A DNA stretch of 5,306 nt from Actinomycetes bacterium (lineage in GTDB: Bacteria; Actinomycetota; Actinomycetes; Actinomycetales; Microbacteriaceae), in assembly GCA_023432305.1 (NCBI GenBank), contig JAEYUT010000118.1:1-5306 (forward strand), in the 5' to 3' direction. Below the pieces are notes generated by a model. The model saw nothing but the letters and a program-made list of their open reading frames with translations, made no database searches and had not been told where the DNA came from. The position numbers were made by a program, and so were the translations under genes. This document shows positions 1-5,306 of the stretch, piece after piece. Within the stretch, counting starts at the first letter, position 1. Each line of letters opens with the position of its first letter.

Positions 1-221
1 TGTCCCGTGTCGCCCCATTGCACGGCGTCTGTTCCGTCTGCAGTGGACGCTGACGGGATCTCGAGCAGCTTCCCGCTGTTCAGGTTGCGCAGCTGAAGGC
101 TCGCGGGAACGCTGCCGGTGATCGTCCACCTCTGGGTGGCGTGTCCCGTGGCGCCCCATTGGCCAACGGCGGCGCCGTCGGACGTCAGGGCGCTGAAGAC
201 CTCGAGCAGCTTGCCGCTGGT
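1..221 (-). repeat. 141-bp-period internal repeat encoding trefoil units of the ricin-type domain
   Basis: Positions 1-20 recur at 142-161 with one mismatch, and the CTCGAGCAGCTT block at 60 recurs at 201. The offset is 141 bp in both cases, which is 47 codons. The protein repeat is SGKLLEV followed by GQWGATG (residues 574-597), then SGKLLEI followed by VQWGDTG (residues 621-645). This is the usual subdomain period of a ricin-B beta-trefoil. One complete unit and most of a second are visible, and the third is expected beyond the edge. The near-identity of short DNA blocks suggests duplication of the unit or gene conversion, or simply constrained sequence. Confidence 0.75.
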
Positions 222-1937
222 GCGGTTGACGACCTGGAACTGGGGGTCGAGCGCTGACGCGCGCCACAGCTGGAGCTGATCCAGCTCTGCGAAGTTGGAC
301 CCCTTGCTGAGGCGGATGGTGTTCGTGCCGGCGACGAGGCTGACGGATTTCTGCGCCCATCCGTATCGTCCCCAGTCGACGGTGGGCGGATAGCTCACCG
401 TCGAGGCGCTGGCACCGTTGACGGTCACGTTGTGGGTGGCGCTCACCCCGTGACCGTTCGCGTAGCGGATGTTGGCGGTGTAGGTGCCGCTCGCCGGAAC
501 CCGCACCGTGAACTCGACGTAGCTTCCCGAGTTGTTGATGTTGCCCACCTTGGAGCCGTTCGCAGCCTGCACGTGGCTCACCAGGCTGGCATCGTTCCGT
601 GCCGCGAGCTCCGCCTCGTACTGCTGCGCGTCGAGCGGAACCGAGCCGACGCGGATGTCGTTGAGGTTGCTCACGAGGTTCTCGACGTTGGTGGCCTGAT
701 ACAGCGTGCGCCCGTCCACGCTTGTGGCCAGGCCCTGCGCGAATCCGGTGAAGTTGCCTCCCTGGGTGTCGGATGCGTCGTACGTCACAGGCATCGGGAG
801 CCGCTCCCAGGGGCCTTCGCCCAGGTGGTAGTTGACGTACAGGTTCTGCCCGCCGTCGATGTTTCCCGAGGCGGTGAGCGACCACTTGCTGGCGACGATC
901 ACGGTGCCCTGCGGTCCACCGTGGGGTGTCCAGGTGACATACGGCGAGGAGCCGATCCCACGGCCGTCTGCCAGCATGAGCGGGGTGCCGATGCTCGTCT
1001 CGCTGCCCCAGCTGAGCCCATCTGGCGAGATCTTGTAGTAGACGGGCGCTGTGTTGAGCGAGCGGCTGGGGCGGTTGACGACTTCGAAGGTGGCGATGTA
1101 GCTCCCGTTGGGAAGCTTCGCGACCGTGATCATGCCGGGTCGGTCGCTCTTGTTCGTCGGCGCCGAGACGTTGACGAGCGGCCCCCAGGTGATGCCGCCG
1201 TCGGTCGAACGGCGGTAGGAGATCGCCTGGAGGACATTGTTGGCCTTCTGGCGTTCGTCGGAGAAGTAGGCGACCAGTCCGCCGCTTCCGTCGATGGCGA
1301 GTGACGGCTCCCAGACGGTCGTGGTGGTGGACGTCGGGCTGGGGTCGTAGATCGCCGGTCCGCCCGAGTCGATCGTGCTGAGGTAGCTCCATGTGCTGCC
1401 GCGGTCGGTGCTCGAGTACACCACCATCCGGCTGGCTGAGCGATCTGCGGGCATGATCATTCCGGTGAGCAGCAGGGTGCCTGCTGCCAGCGATCCGGTC
1501 GTCTGGCTGACCTCGAACAGGTACGGCTGCGCGGTGCGGGTGAAGGTGGGGAACGTCAGGCTCGGATTCACGGTGCCCACGCGCGACCAGCTCGTGCCGT
1601 TGTCGGTGCTGCGGTAGATCGGATAGACCTGAACTCCGGATTCGAGTACCAGCTTGTCGAAGGTGACGATCTGCGTCCCGTTGTGGGTTCCGCTGTGCTT
1701 GAGCACGGCGATCTTCGCGTACGTGGTTCCTGCGGGGGCGCCGCCCTCGGGGTTGAAGGAGCTGCCTGCGGCGGGCGCGTAGACGAGCGCCCCGTTGCCG
1801 GTGGTGACGGCATGCGCGGCGGGGGTGGGGGATGTCGTGAAGGTGGTCAGAGCGAGCGCGGCGGCCGCGACGGCGGCGATGAGCATTCGCCGCCGTGTTC
1901 GGTATTCGGTGGTCGTGAATCGGTCGTGTGAGCGCAT
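1..1937 (-). CDS. Secreted GH93-like beta-propeller glycosidase with CBM35 and ricin-type (CBM13-like) modules, C-terminus cut by window edge
   Basis: 645 codons are visible and the gene runs off the left edge without a stop. The ATG at 1937 is preceded by a strong GGAGGG ribosome binding site. Residues 1-43 form a signal peptide: basic TRRRM (14-18), an Ala/Leu-rich core, and probable cleavage after AHA (41-43). Residues about 45-432 look like a sialidase-fold propeller with Asp boxes at 110-117 (STDNGTSW), 176-183 (STDRGSTW), 244-251 (STDGGITW) and a shortened one at 304-310. The blocks VWEP (208-211), YFSDER (224-229), RPGM (266-269) and LPNGSYIATFE (275-285) resemble GH93 exo-1,5-alpha-L-arabinanases as I remember them. 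E210 and E285 are the likely catalytic pair; their spacing of 75 is close to the spacing I recall between the catalytic glutamates of Fusarium Arb93A. Residues about 438-559 resemble CBM35 (YEAE at 440, RYANG at 491, LDQLQL at 552). From 563 a ricin-type trefoil begins (QRWTI at 602). Arabinan as substrate is inference; another exo-glycosidase of the sialidase superfamily is possible. Confidence 0.85.
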   Translation of the reverse strand, partial: MRSHDRFTTTEYRTRRRMLIAAVAAAALALTTFTTSPTPAAHAVTTGNGALVYAPAAGSSFNPEGGAPAGTTYAKIAVLKHSGTHNGTQIVTFDKLVLESGVQVYPIYRSTDNGTSWSRVGTVNPSLTFPTFTRTAQPYLFEVSQTTGSLAAGTLLLTGMIMPADRSASRMVVYSSTDRGSTWSYLSTIDSGGPAIYDPSPTSTTTTVWEPSLAIDGSGGLVAYFSDERQKANNVLQAISYRRSTDGGITWGPLVNVSAPTNKSDRPGMITVAKLPNGSYIATFEVVNRPSRSLNTAPVYYKISPDGLSWGSETSIGTPLMLADGRGIGSSPYVTWTPHGGPQGTVIVASKWSLTASGNIDGGQNLYVNYHLGEGPWERLPMPVTYDASDTQGGNFTGFAQGLATSVDGRTLYQATNVENLVSNLNDIRVGSVPLDAQQYEAELAARNDASLVSHVQAANGSKVGNINNSGSYVEFTVRVPASGTYTANIRYANGHGVSATHNVTVNGASASTVSYPPTVDWGRYGWAQKSVSLVAGTNTIRLSKGSNFAELDQLQLWRASALDPQFQVVNRTSGKLLEVFSALTSDGAAVGQWGATGHATQRWTITGSVPASLQLRNLNSGKLLEIPSASTADGTDAVQWGDTG

Positions 1938-2007
1938 GTTCCCTCCGATGTTCCGCGGCGTCGTGCGAGGCGCGTGTGCATCCGAGATCGGAGTGTGCGC
2001 CCCGCCC

Positions 2008-2025
2008 GCTTACAACGTTGTAAGC
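2008..2025. promoter_or_regulatory. LacI-family operator, perfect 18-bp palindrome (divergent region)
   Basis: The sequence GCTTACAACGTTGTAAGC is a perfect inverted repeat with a central CG, the typical form of a LacI/GalR operator. Its 14-bp core is identical to the one at 3177-3190. It lies roughly +10 to +27 from the predicted start of the glycosidase transcript and about 82 bp upstream of the regulator start codon. It could therefore block early elongation of the glycosidase mRNA and might also affect the regulator gene. Binding by the adjacent LacI protein is inferred from position and symmetry. Confidence 0.85.
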
Positions 2026-2040
2026 TCTCCGCTGGGGACG

Positions 2041-2069
2041 AGTTTGGGGGTCGGCGATGTTGATGTCAA
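2041..2069 (-). promoter_or_regulatory. Probable promoter of the glycosidase gene
   Basis: On the minus strand there is a perfect TTGACA -35 box (2069 to 2064), a 17-bp spacer and CAAACT (2046 to 2041) as a weak -10 matching three of six consensus bases. Transcription would start near 2034, giving a leader of about 97 nt that contains the palindrome at 2008-2025. The perfect -35, its following T and the spacing match the transporter promoter at 3143. The -10 assignment is the weak part. Confidence 0.55.
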
Positions 2070-2094
2070 GCGCACGGAGTCGGCTTCCTGGCGA

Positions 2095-2106
2095 TACGGT
2101 GGCCCG
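2095..2106 (+). promoter_or_regulatory. Possible leaderless-type -10 element of the LacI gene
   Basis: TACGGT at 2095-2100 fits the TANNNT -10 pattern and ends six bases before the ATG at 2107, the spacing expected if transcription starts at the A of the start codon. Leaderless mRNAs are common in actinobacteria. The competing reading is an ordinary leader with a weak ribosome binding site, GGTGG at 2098-2102. No convincing -35 box was found for either reading. Confidence 0.3.
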
Positions 2107-3111
2107 ATGAGCGTCACGCTGAGGGATGTCGCCCGCGTGGCAGGAGTGTCGTTCAAGACTGTTTCGAACGTCATCAACGACCACCCGCACGTGAGTGAGG
2201 CGACGCGCACCCGCGTGCGTGCGGCGATCGCCGAGCTCGACTACCGGCCCAATCGCTCGGCTCGAAGTCTGCGATCCGGGCGAACGGGGGCGATCGGTCT
2301 CGCGGTGCCGGAACTGAGCCTGTCGTACTTCGCCGAGCTCGCGGATGAGGTGATCACCGCGGCGGATGAGCGGGACGTGGTCGTCCTCATCGAGCAGACG
2401 GGCGGTGATCGCCGTCGCGAACTCGAGGTGCTGCATGGCTCCCGGAGACAGTTGACCGATGGGCTGCTGTTCAGTCCTCTCGCGCTGGGCAGTGACGATG
2501 TCGCAGAGCTGGACGTCTCGTACCCCCTTGTGCTGCTGGGTGAGCGCATCTTCGACGGCCCGGTCGACCACGTGACGATGGAGAATGTGGAGGGTGCTCG
2601 GGCGGCGACCCAGTTGCTTCTGGATCGCGGTTGCAGGCGCGTCGCCGTGATCGGCGCTCATGCCGGCGAGCTGCTGGGTTCAGCGAGCCTGCGTGTGCAG
2701 GGGTATCGGCAGGCGATTGACGCGCATGGTCTGCCGTACCGCCCTGAGCTGGTCGTGGATGCCGGGCCCTGGCATCGGATCAATGGCGCGGAGGCGATGC
2801 GCAGCCTGCTGGCGCGCGGAGTCGAGTTCGATGGCGTGTTCGCGTTGAACGACGCCCTCGCGCTGGGGGCGCTCCGCGTGCTCCGGGAGCACGGGGTGAG
2901 TGTGCCGGGGGATGTCTCGATCGTCGGCTTCGACGATGTCGACGAGGGGCGCTATTCGCTTCCGAGTCTGAGCACCGTCGACCCTGGACGCCGCGAGATC
3001 GCACGCATCGCCGTGGCTCTCCTGTTGGATCGCATCGAAGGCGTCGTCAATGGCCCGCCCCGGGAGCTCCGCTCGGGATTCCGGCTGGTGGAGCGCGAAT
3101 CGTCAGCCTGA
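2107..3111 (+). CDS. LacI/GalR-family transcriptional repressor
   Basis: The protein has 334 residues, normal for the family. The N-terminal helix-turn-helix reads TLRDVARVAGVS (4-15) followed by recognition helix FKTVSNVIN (16-24). The hinge helix PNRSARSLRS (48-57) carries L55 at the position of the leucine that LacI inserts at the central CG of its operator. The rest is a periplasmic-binding-protein-like effector domain with the late motifs FALND (245-249), VPGDVSIVGFDD (266-277) and LPSLSTV, typical of sugar-sensing members. The ATG at 2107 is chosen because family members begin a few residues before the TLxDVA block; the frame stays open upstream to 1795, but that extension overlaps the operator region and the opposite gene. 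It is divergent from the glycosidase gene and 154 bp ahead of the transporter operon, so it is the natural candidate for binding both palindromes. The inducer is unknown; an arabinose-containing sugar is inferred only from the neighbouring enzyme. No terminator follows it. Confidence 0.93.
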   Translation: MSVTLRDVARVAGVSFKTVSNVINDHPHVSEATRTRVRAAIAELDYRPNRSARSLRSGRTGAIGLAVPELSLSYFAELADEVITAADERDVVVLIEQTGGDRRRELEVLHGSRRQLTDGLLFSPLALGSDDVAELDVSYPLVLLGERIFDGPVDHVTMENVEGARAATQLLLDRGCRRVAVIGAHAGELLGSASLRVQGYRQAIDAHGLPYRPELVVDAGPWHRINGAEAMRSLLARGVEFDGVFALNDALALGALRVLREHGVSVPGDVSIVGFDDVDEGRYSLPSLSTVDPGRREIARIAVALLLDRIEGVVNGPPRELRSGFRLVERESSA

Positions 3112-3142
3112 TCTCGTTCGCGTTGCGGATGGGAGGCGCCTC

Positions 3143-3171
3143 TTGACATGGCGCAGGTTCGCGGACAGTAT
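3143..3171 (+). promoter_or_regulatory. Probable promoter of the sugar ABC transporter operon
   Basis: A perfect TTGACA -35 box at 3143-3148 is followed, after a 17-bp spacer, by CAGTAT at 3166-3171 (three of six -10 matches). The predicted start near 3178 lies inside the palindrome, so a bound repressor would directly obstruct initiation. The leader before the binding-protein gene would be about 88 nt. Confidence 0.65.
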
Positions 3172-3173
3172 GC

Positions 3174-3193
3174 CGGTTACAACGTTGTAAACG
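3174..3193. promoter_or_regulatory. LacI-family operator overlapping the transporter start site
   Basis: The perfect 14-bp palindrome TTACAACGTTGTAA spans 3177-3190. Outside one mismatched pair (3176/3191), two more symmetric pairs extend it to 20 bp. The core is identical to that at 2010-2023. It begins immediately after the predicted -10 box, the classic position for repression by occlusion. The flanking bases differ from the first site, so affinity may differ between the two. Confidence 0.87.
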
Positions 3194-3265
3194 TGGCGCC
3201 TGCTCGTACACCTCAGATGAGCACTCATGCAGACAACGACGTCCCGCATCAGAGAAGGAACCAAC

Positions 3266-4528
3266 ATGACTCGCACACATCGTGTCGGCCTCGGCCTCGC
3301 CGCCGCCGCTGCACTCATCCTCAGCGGCTGCACGTCAGACCCGGGGACATCCGGCGACGGACCCGTCGAACTCGTCTTCTGGCACGGGTACACCGAAGCC
3401 GATGGCGACGTCCTCGACGGAATCGTCGACGACTTCAACTCGAGCCAGGACGAGGTCCGGATCGTGACCGAGGTCAACACCTGGGCCGTGATCGACGACA
3501 CGCTCCTTCCGGCGCTCTCCTCGAAGACGGGTCCCGACCTGGTCGCCATGCCCGCGGAGCGCTTCCCTGTCTACGCGGCGCAGAAGGCCTTCGTGGCGCT
3601 CGACGACTTCTACTCCGACGCGGACAGCAACGCGTCCGATGTGGTGGCAGGCGCCAAGGAGATGACCGTCGTCGACGGCGTCAGCTACGGCATCCCGATC
3701 GGCTTCGTTCCGCTGGCGATCTACTACGACAAGGCGGCATTCGCCGAGGCGGGCATAACCGAGGTCCCGAGCGACTGGGATGAATGGGTCGCAGCGGCTC
3801 AGGCGCTGACCGTCGACCAGAACGGCGACGGCACCCCCGAGCGCTACGGCATGGTACTCCCGGACCACGCGACCGTGGGCAACGGGGTCTGGCCGTCGCT
3901 CCTCGCCGGAGGCGGCGGCGGCATCGTCGATGACGGTGTCTCCGTGATCGACTCGCCTGAGAACGCGGCGACCCTCGCGTTCTGGCGCGACGCGATCGCC
4001 GCGAGCAAGATCTCGCCCACGGGCGTGGATGGAATCGAGGCTGACGGTCTGTTCTCCGCTGGCAAGGCGGCAATGACGTTCGGCGGCCCCTGGATGACCT
4101 TCATCGCCGGGGACGCAGGAATCGACTACGGCATCGCGGGCATCCCCGCCGGACCTGAGGCTCAGGCTGCGTCGGCGATCGGCCTCACGCTGTCGATCAC
4201 GAATCAGGGCGACGAGGCCAAGGTCACCGCAGCGCAGAAGTTCCTGGCGTACTTCCTCAATGATGACAACAGCGCCGCCTGGTCGCTGGGCTCGGGATGG
4301 CCTCCTCTGCGCACGGGGATCTCCGCGGATGCCGTCGCCGAGAACGCCACGGTGGCCGCACTGTCGCAGTACACCTCGTTCACGAAGCCGCTCCTGCCCG
4401 GCGTCGTCAACAGCACCGACATCCTGGCGGCGCTCGACGAGCTCACCCAGCGGGCGATGGCAGGCGAGGACATCGCCGCTCTGCTGTCCGAAGCGCACAG
4501 CAAGGTCGATGCGGCTCTGGCCGACTGA
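3266..4528 (+). CDS. Sugar ABC transporter substrate-binding lipoprotein (family 1, CUT1 type)
   Basis: The protein has 420 residues. Residues 1-22 form a lipoprotein signal: basic MTRTHR, an Ala/Leu core and lipobox LSGC (19-22), so the mature protein starts at lipidated C22 and sits on the outer face of the membrane. Family-1 solute-binding features follow: VELVFWHGYTE (34-44), a DQNGDGTPE loop (184-192) resembling the calcium-type loop common in these proteins, FGGPW (272-276), and a late GWPPLRTGI block. The ATG at 3266 has AAGGA at 3255-3259 with six bases of spacing and puts the basic region right at the N-terminus; an in-frame ATG at 3227 lacks a comparable site. It is first in an operon with the permease, behind a LacI operator, which indicates a substrate-induced oligosaccharide importer. 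The ligand cannot be read from sequence; arabino-oligosaccharides are inferred from the divergent glycosidase. An isolated ATA codon occurs in the GITEV region, which is rare in such high-GC DNA but needs no special explanation. Confidence 0.93.
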   Translation: MTRTHRVGLGLAAAAALILSGCTSDPGTSGDGPVELVFWHGYTEADGDVLDGIVDDFNSSQDEVRIVTEVNTWAVIDDTLLPALSSKTGPDLVAMPAERFPVYAAQKAFVALDDFYSDADSNASDVVAGAKEMTVVDGVSYGIPIGFVPLAIYYDKAAFAEAGITEVPSDWDEWVAAAQALTVDQNGDGTPERYGMVLPDHATVGNGVWPSLLAGGGGGIVDDGVSVIDSPENAATLAFWRDAIAASKISPTGVDGIEADGLFSAGKAAMTFGGPWMTFIAGDAGIDYGIAGIPAGPEAQAASAIGLTLSITNQGDEAKVTAAQKFLAYFLNDDNSAAWSLGSGWPPLRTGISADAVAENATVAALSQYTSFTKPLLPGVVNSTDILAALDELTQRAMAGEDIAALLSEAHSKVDAALAD

Positions 4529-4542
4529 CCCTGCACATCCGC

Positions 4543-4579
4543 GTGTTCCGGGGGCGGAAGCTCTCTGCCCCCGGAACAC
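4543..4579 (+). other. Strong intercistronic hairpin between binding-protein and permease genes
   Basis: The arms GTGTTCCGGGGGC (4543-4555) and GCCCCCGGAACAC (4567-4579) are perfectly complementary over 13 bp. Three further pairs (one G-U) can extend the stem inward, leaving a 5-nt loop. No U-rich tract follows, so it is not a standard intrinsic terminator. It starts 14 bases after the stop codon and ends 7 bases before the permease ribosome binding site. A likely role is protecting the upstream mRNA from 3' decay or partly terminating transcription, so that binding protein is made in excess over permease, as in other sugar importers. The role is inference; the stem is directly visible. Confidence 0.8.
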
Positions 4580-4595
4580 CATGGTCGAGGACAAC

Positions 4596-5306
4596 ATGAC
4601 CCTCTCTGCCCGCACCGCCCAGCGCTACCGCCCGCCGGCCCCGCTCGGAGGCCGCCGCGCTGCTCCACTGGAGCTTCGCCGCACACTCACCGCCCTCGCG
4701 TTCCTCGCCCCGGCGCTGATCATCCTGGGGGCGTTCGTCGCCTGGCCCATGCTCTCCGCTCTGCGCTTGTCGTTCACCGATGCCAGCGGATTCGGCGCCG
4801 AAGAATGGGTGGGGATCGACAACTACATCGAGGTCTTCGCCGATCCCGACATCCGCGACGCGATGCTGAACACGCTCTGGTACGCAGTGCTGTTCACGCC
4901 GACTGCCGTCGCGGGTGCGCTCGTGCTCGCCCTCATCCTGAACTCGCCGGCGCTGCCGTGGCGAGGCTTCTTCCGCACCGCGCTGTTCTTGCCGTTCATC
5001 GTCTCGCTGGCGGTTGCCGCGTTCGCGTGGTCGTACCTGATCGATCCGCGTCTGGGGTTGCTCAACTACTGGCTGCAGGGCGTCGGCATCCAGATCGGCG
5101 ACGTTCTCAAGGACCCGGCTCTCGCGATGCCCGCCGTTGCGCTCGTCGCAGTGTGGAAGTCGTTCGGCTTCTACATGGTCATCTTCCTGGCCTCGATGCA
5201 GAACATCCCGACCTCGTTCTACGAGGCCGCCCTGCTCGACGGAGCCAGCCGCTGGACCAGTTTCCGCGACATCACCTTCCCGCTGATCTGGGAATCGGTG
5301 CGGACC
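4596..5306 (+). CDS. ABC sugar transporter permease, MalF/UgpA type, C-terminus cut by window edge
   Basis: 237 codons are visible and the frame is still open at the edge; family members are usually about 290-320 residues with six membrane helices. A basic, proline-rich cytoplasmic N-terminus (1-30) precedes hydrophobic segments at about 31-55, 91-116, 124-148 and 177-200. The EAA loop that contacts the ATPase is present at 210-230, reading EAALLDGASRW and then F223, I226 and P229, which is the signature of binding-protein-dependent permeases. The ATG at 4596 is chosen because GAGGA at 4587-4591 precedes it by four bases; an in-frame ATG at 4581 would add five residues but has poorer context and abuts the hairpin. 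The gene lies 67 bases after the binding-protein stop and is presumably cotranscribed with it. Its MalG-type partner and any glycosidases of the operon would lie to the right. No ATPase gene is visible, as expected if a shared MsiK-like protein is used. Confidence 0.92.
   Translation, partial: MTLSARTAQRYRPPAPLGGRRAAPLELRRTLTALAFLAPALIILGAFVAWPMLSALRLSFTDASGFGAEEWVGIDNYIEVFADPDIRDAMLNTLWYAVLFTPTAVAGALVLALILNSPALPWRGFFRTALFLPFIVSLAVAAFAWSYLIDPRLGLLNYWLQGVGIQIGDVLKDPALAMPAVALVAVWKSFGFYMVIFLASMQNIPTSFYEAALLDGASRWTSFRDITFPLIWESVRT

Noticed and set aside
432..1304. 290-codon plus-strand open frame inside the glycosidase gene
   Set aside because: It runs antisense to a region with a clear Asp-box and CBM35 protein reading, shows Val/Arg/Gly-rich low-information composition, and has no recognisable domain. 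It is a shadow frame of high-GC DNA.
642..1805. Assignment of the propeller domain as a GH33 sialidase
   Set aside because: Asp boxes are shared across the superfamily, but I see no FRIP-type arginine motif near the N-terminus, while the VWEP and RPGM blocks fit GH93 better.
1795..2106. Upstream extension of the LacI reading frame from an ATG at 1795
   Set aside because: The extra 104 residues overlap the signal-peptide end of the opposite gene and contain the operator and promoter; the LacI family starts just before the TLxDVA block.
3133..3142. GAGGCGCCTC palindrome just after the LacI gene as a terminator
   Set aside because: It has only 10 bp, no loop and no U-tract, and it lies directly before the -35 box; chance palindromes of this size are common in GC-rich DNA.
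3217..3228. ATGAG/CTCAT inverted repeat in the transporter leader
   Set aside because: A five-pair stem with a two-base loop is too weak and strained to claim a regulatory structure.
3227..3265. Upstream in-frame ATG for the binding protein
   Set aside because: It would put 13 polar residues ahead of the lipoprotein signal and lacks a good ribosome binding site, whereas 3266 has AAGGA at proper spacing.
3335..4615. 426-codon minus-strand open frame opposite the binding-protein gene
   Set aside because: It is fully antisense to a textbook lipoprotein-binding protein and its Arg/Asp/Val-rich translation matches no family I recognise. The third-base bias of the opposite gene explains the absence of stops.

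Overview
This window looks like a carbohydrate-utilisation locus from a high-GC actinobacterium. The strong C/G bias at third codon positions, the GGAGG/GAGG-type ribosome binding sites, the lipoprotein-type CUT1 sugar-binding protein and the secreted glycosidase with CBM35 and ricin-type modules all fit Micrococcales. A Microbacterium-like genus is my guess from style, not a demonstrated placement.

Layout. Positions 1-1937 (minus strand) hold a large secreted beta-propeller glycosidase, cut off at its C-terminus by the window edge. Positions 1938-2106 are a divergent control region with an 18-bp perfect palindrome, a minus-strand TTGACA promoter and a possible leaderless promoter for the regulator. 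Positions 2107-3111 (plus) encode a LacI-family regulator. Positions 3112-3265 hold a TTGACA promoter whose start region is overlapped by a second copy of the palindrome. Positions 3266-4528 (plus) encode a lipoprotein sugar-binding protein. Positions 4529-4595 hold a strong hairpin. Positions 4596-5306 (plus) encode the start of a MalF/UgpA-type permease, cut off by the window edge.

How it fits together (inference). The enzyme cuts a plant polysaccharide outside the cell; its sequence resembles GH93 exo-1,5-alpha-L-arabinanases, so arabinan or arabinan side chains are the leading candidate. The binding protein and permease import the released oligosaccharide. The LacI protein represses both the enzyme gene and the transporter operon through identical 14-bp palindrome cores (TTACAACGTTGTAA) placed at the two promoters. 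No ATPase gene is visible; actinobacterial CUT1 importers often share a genome-encoded MsiK-type ATPase, and a second permease and intracellular glycosidases probably follow beyond the right edge.

Nothing here amounts to a new class of system. The most useful observations are the coherent two-site regulon, the GH93-like enzyme with two different binding modules, the intercistronic hairpin and the possible leaderless start of the regulator. I saw no tRNA, rRNA, CRISPR array, insertion sequence or attachment site.
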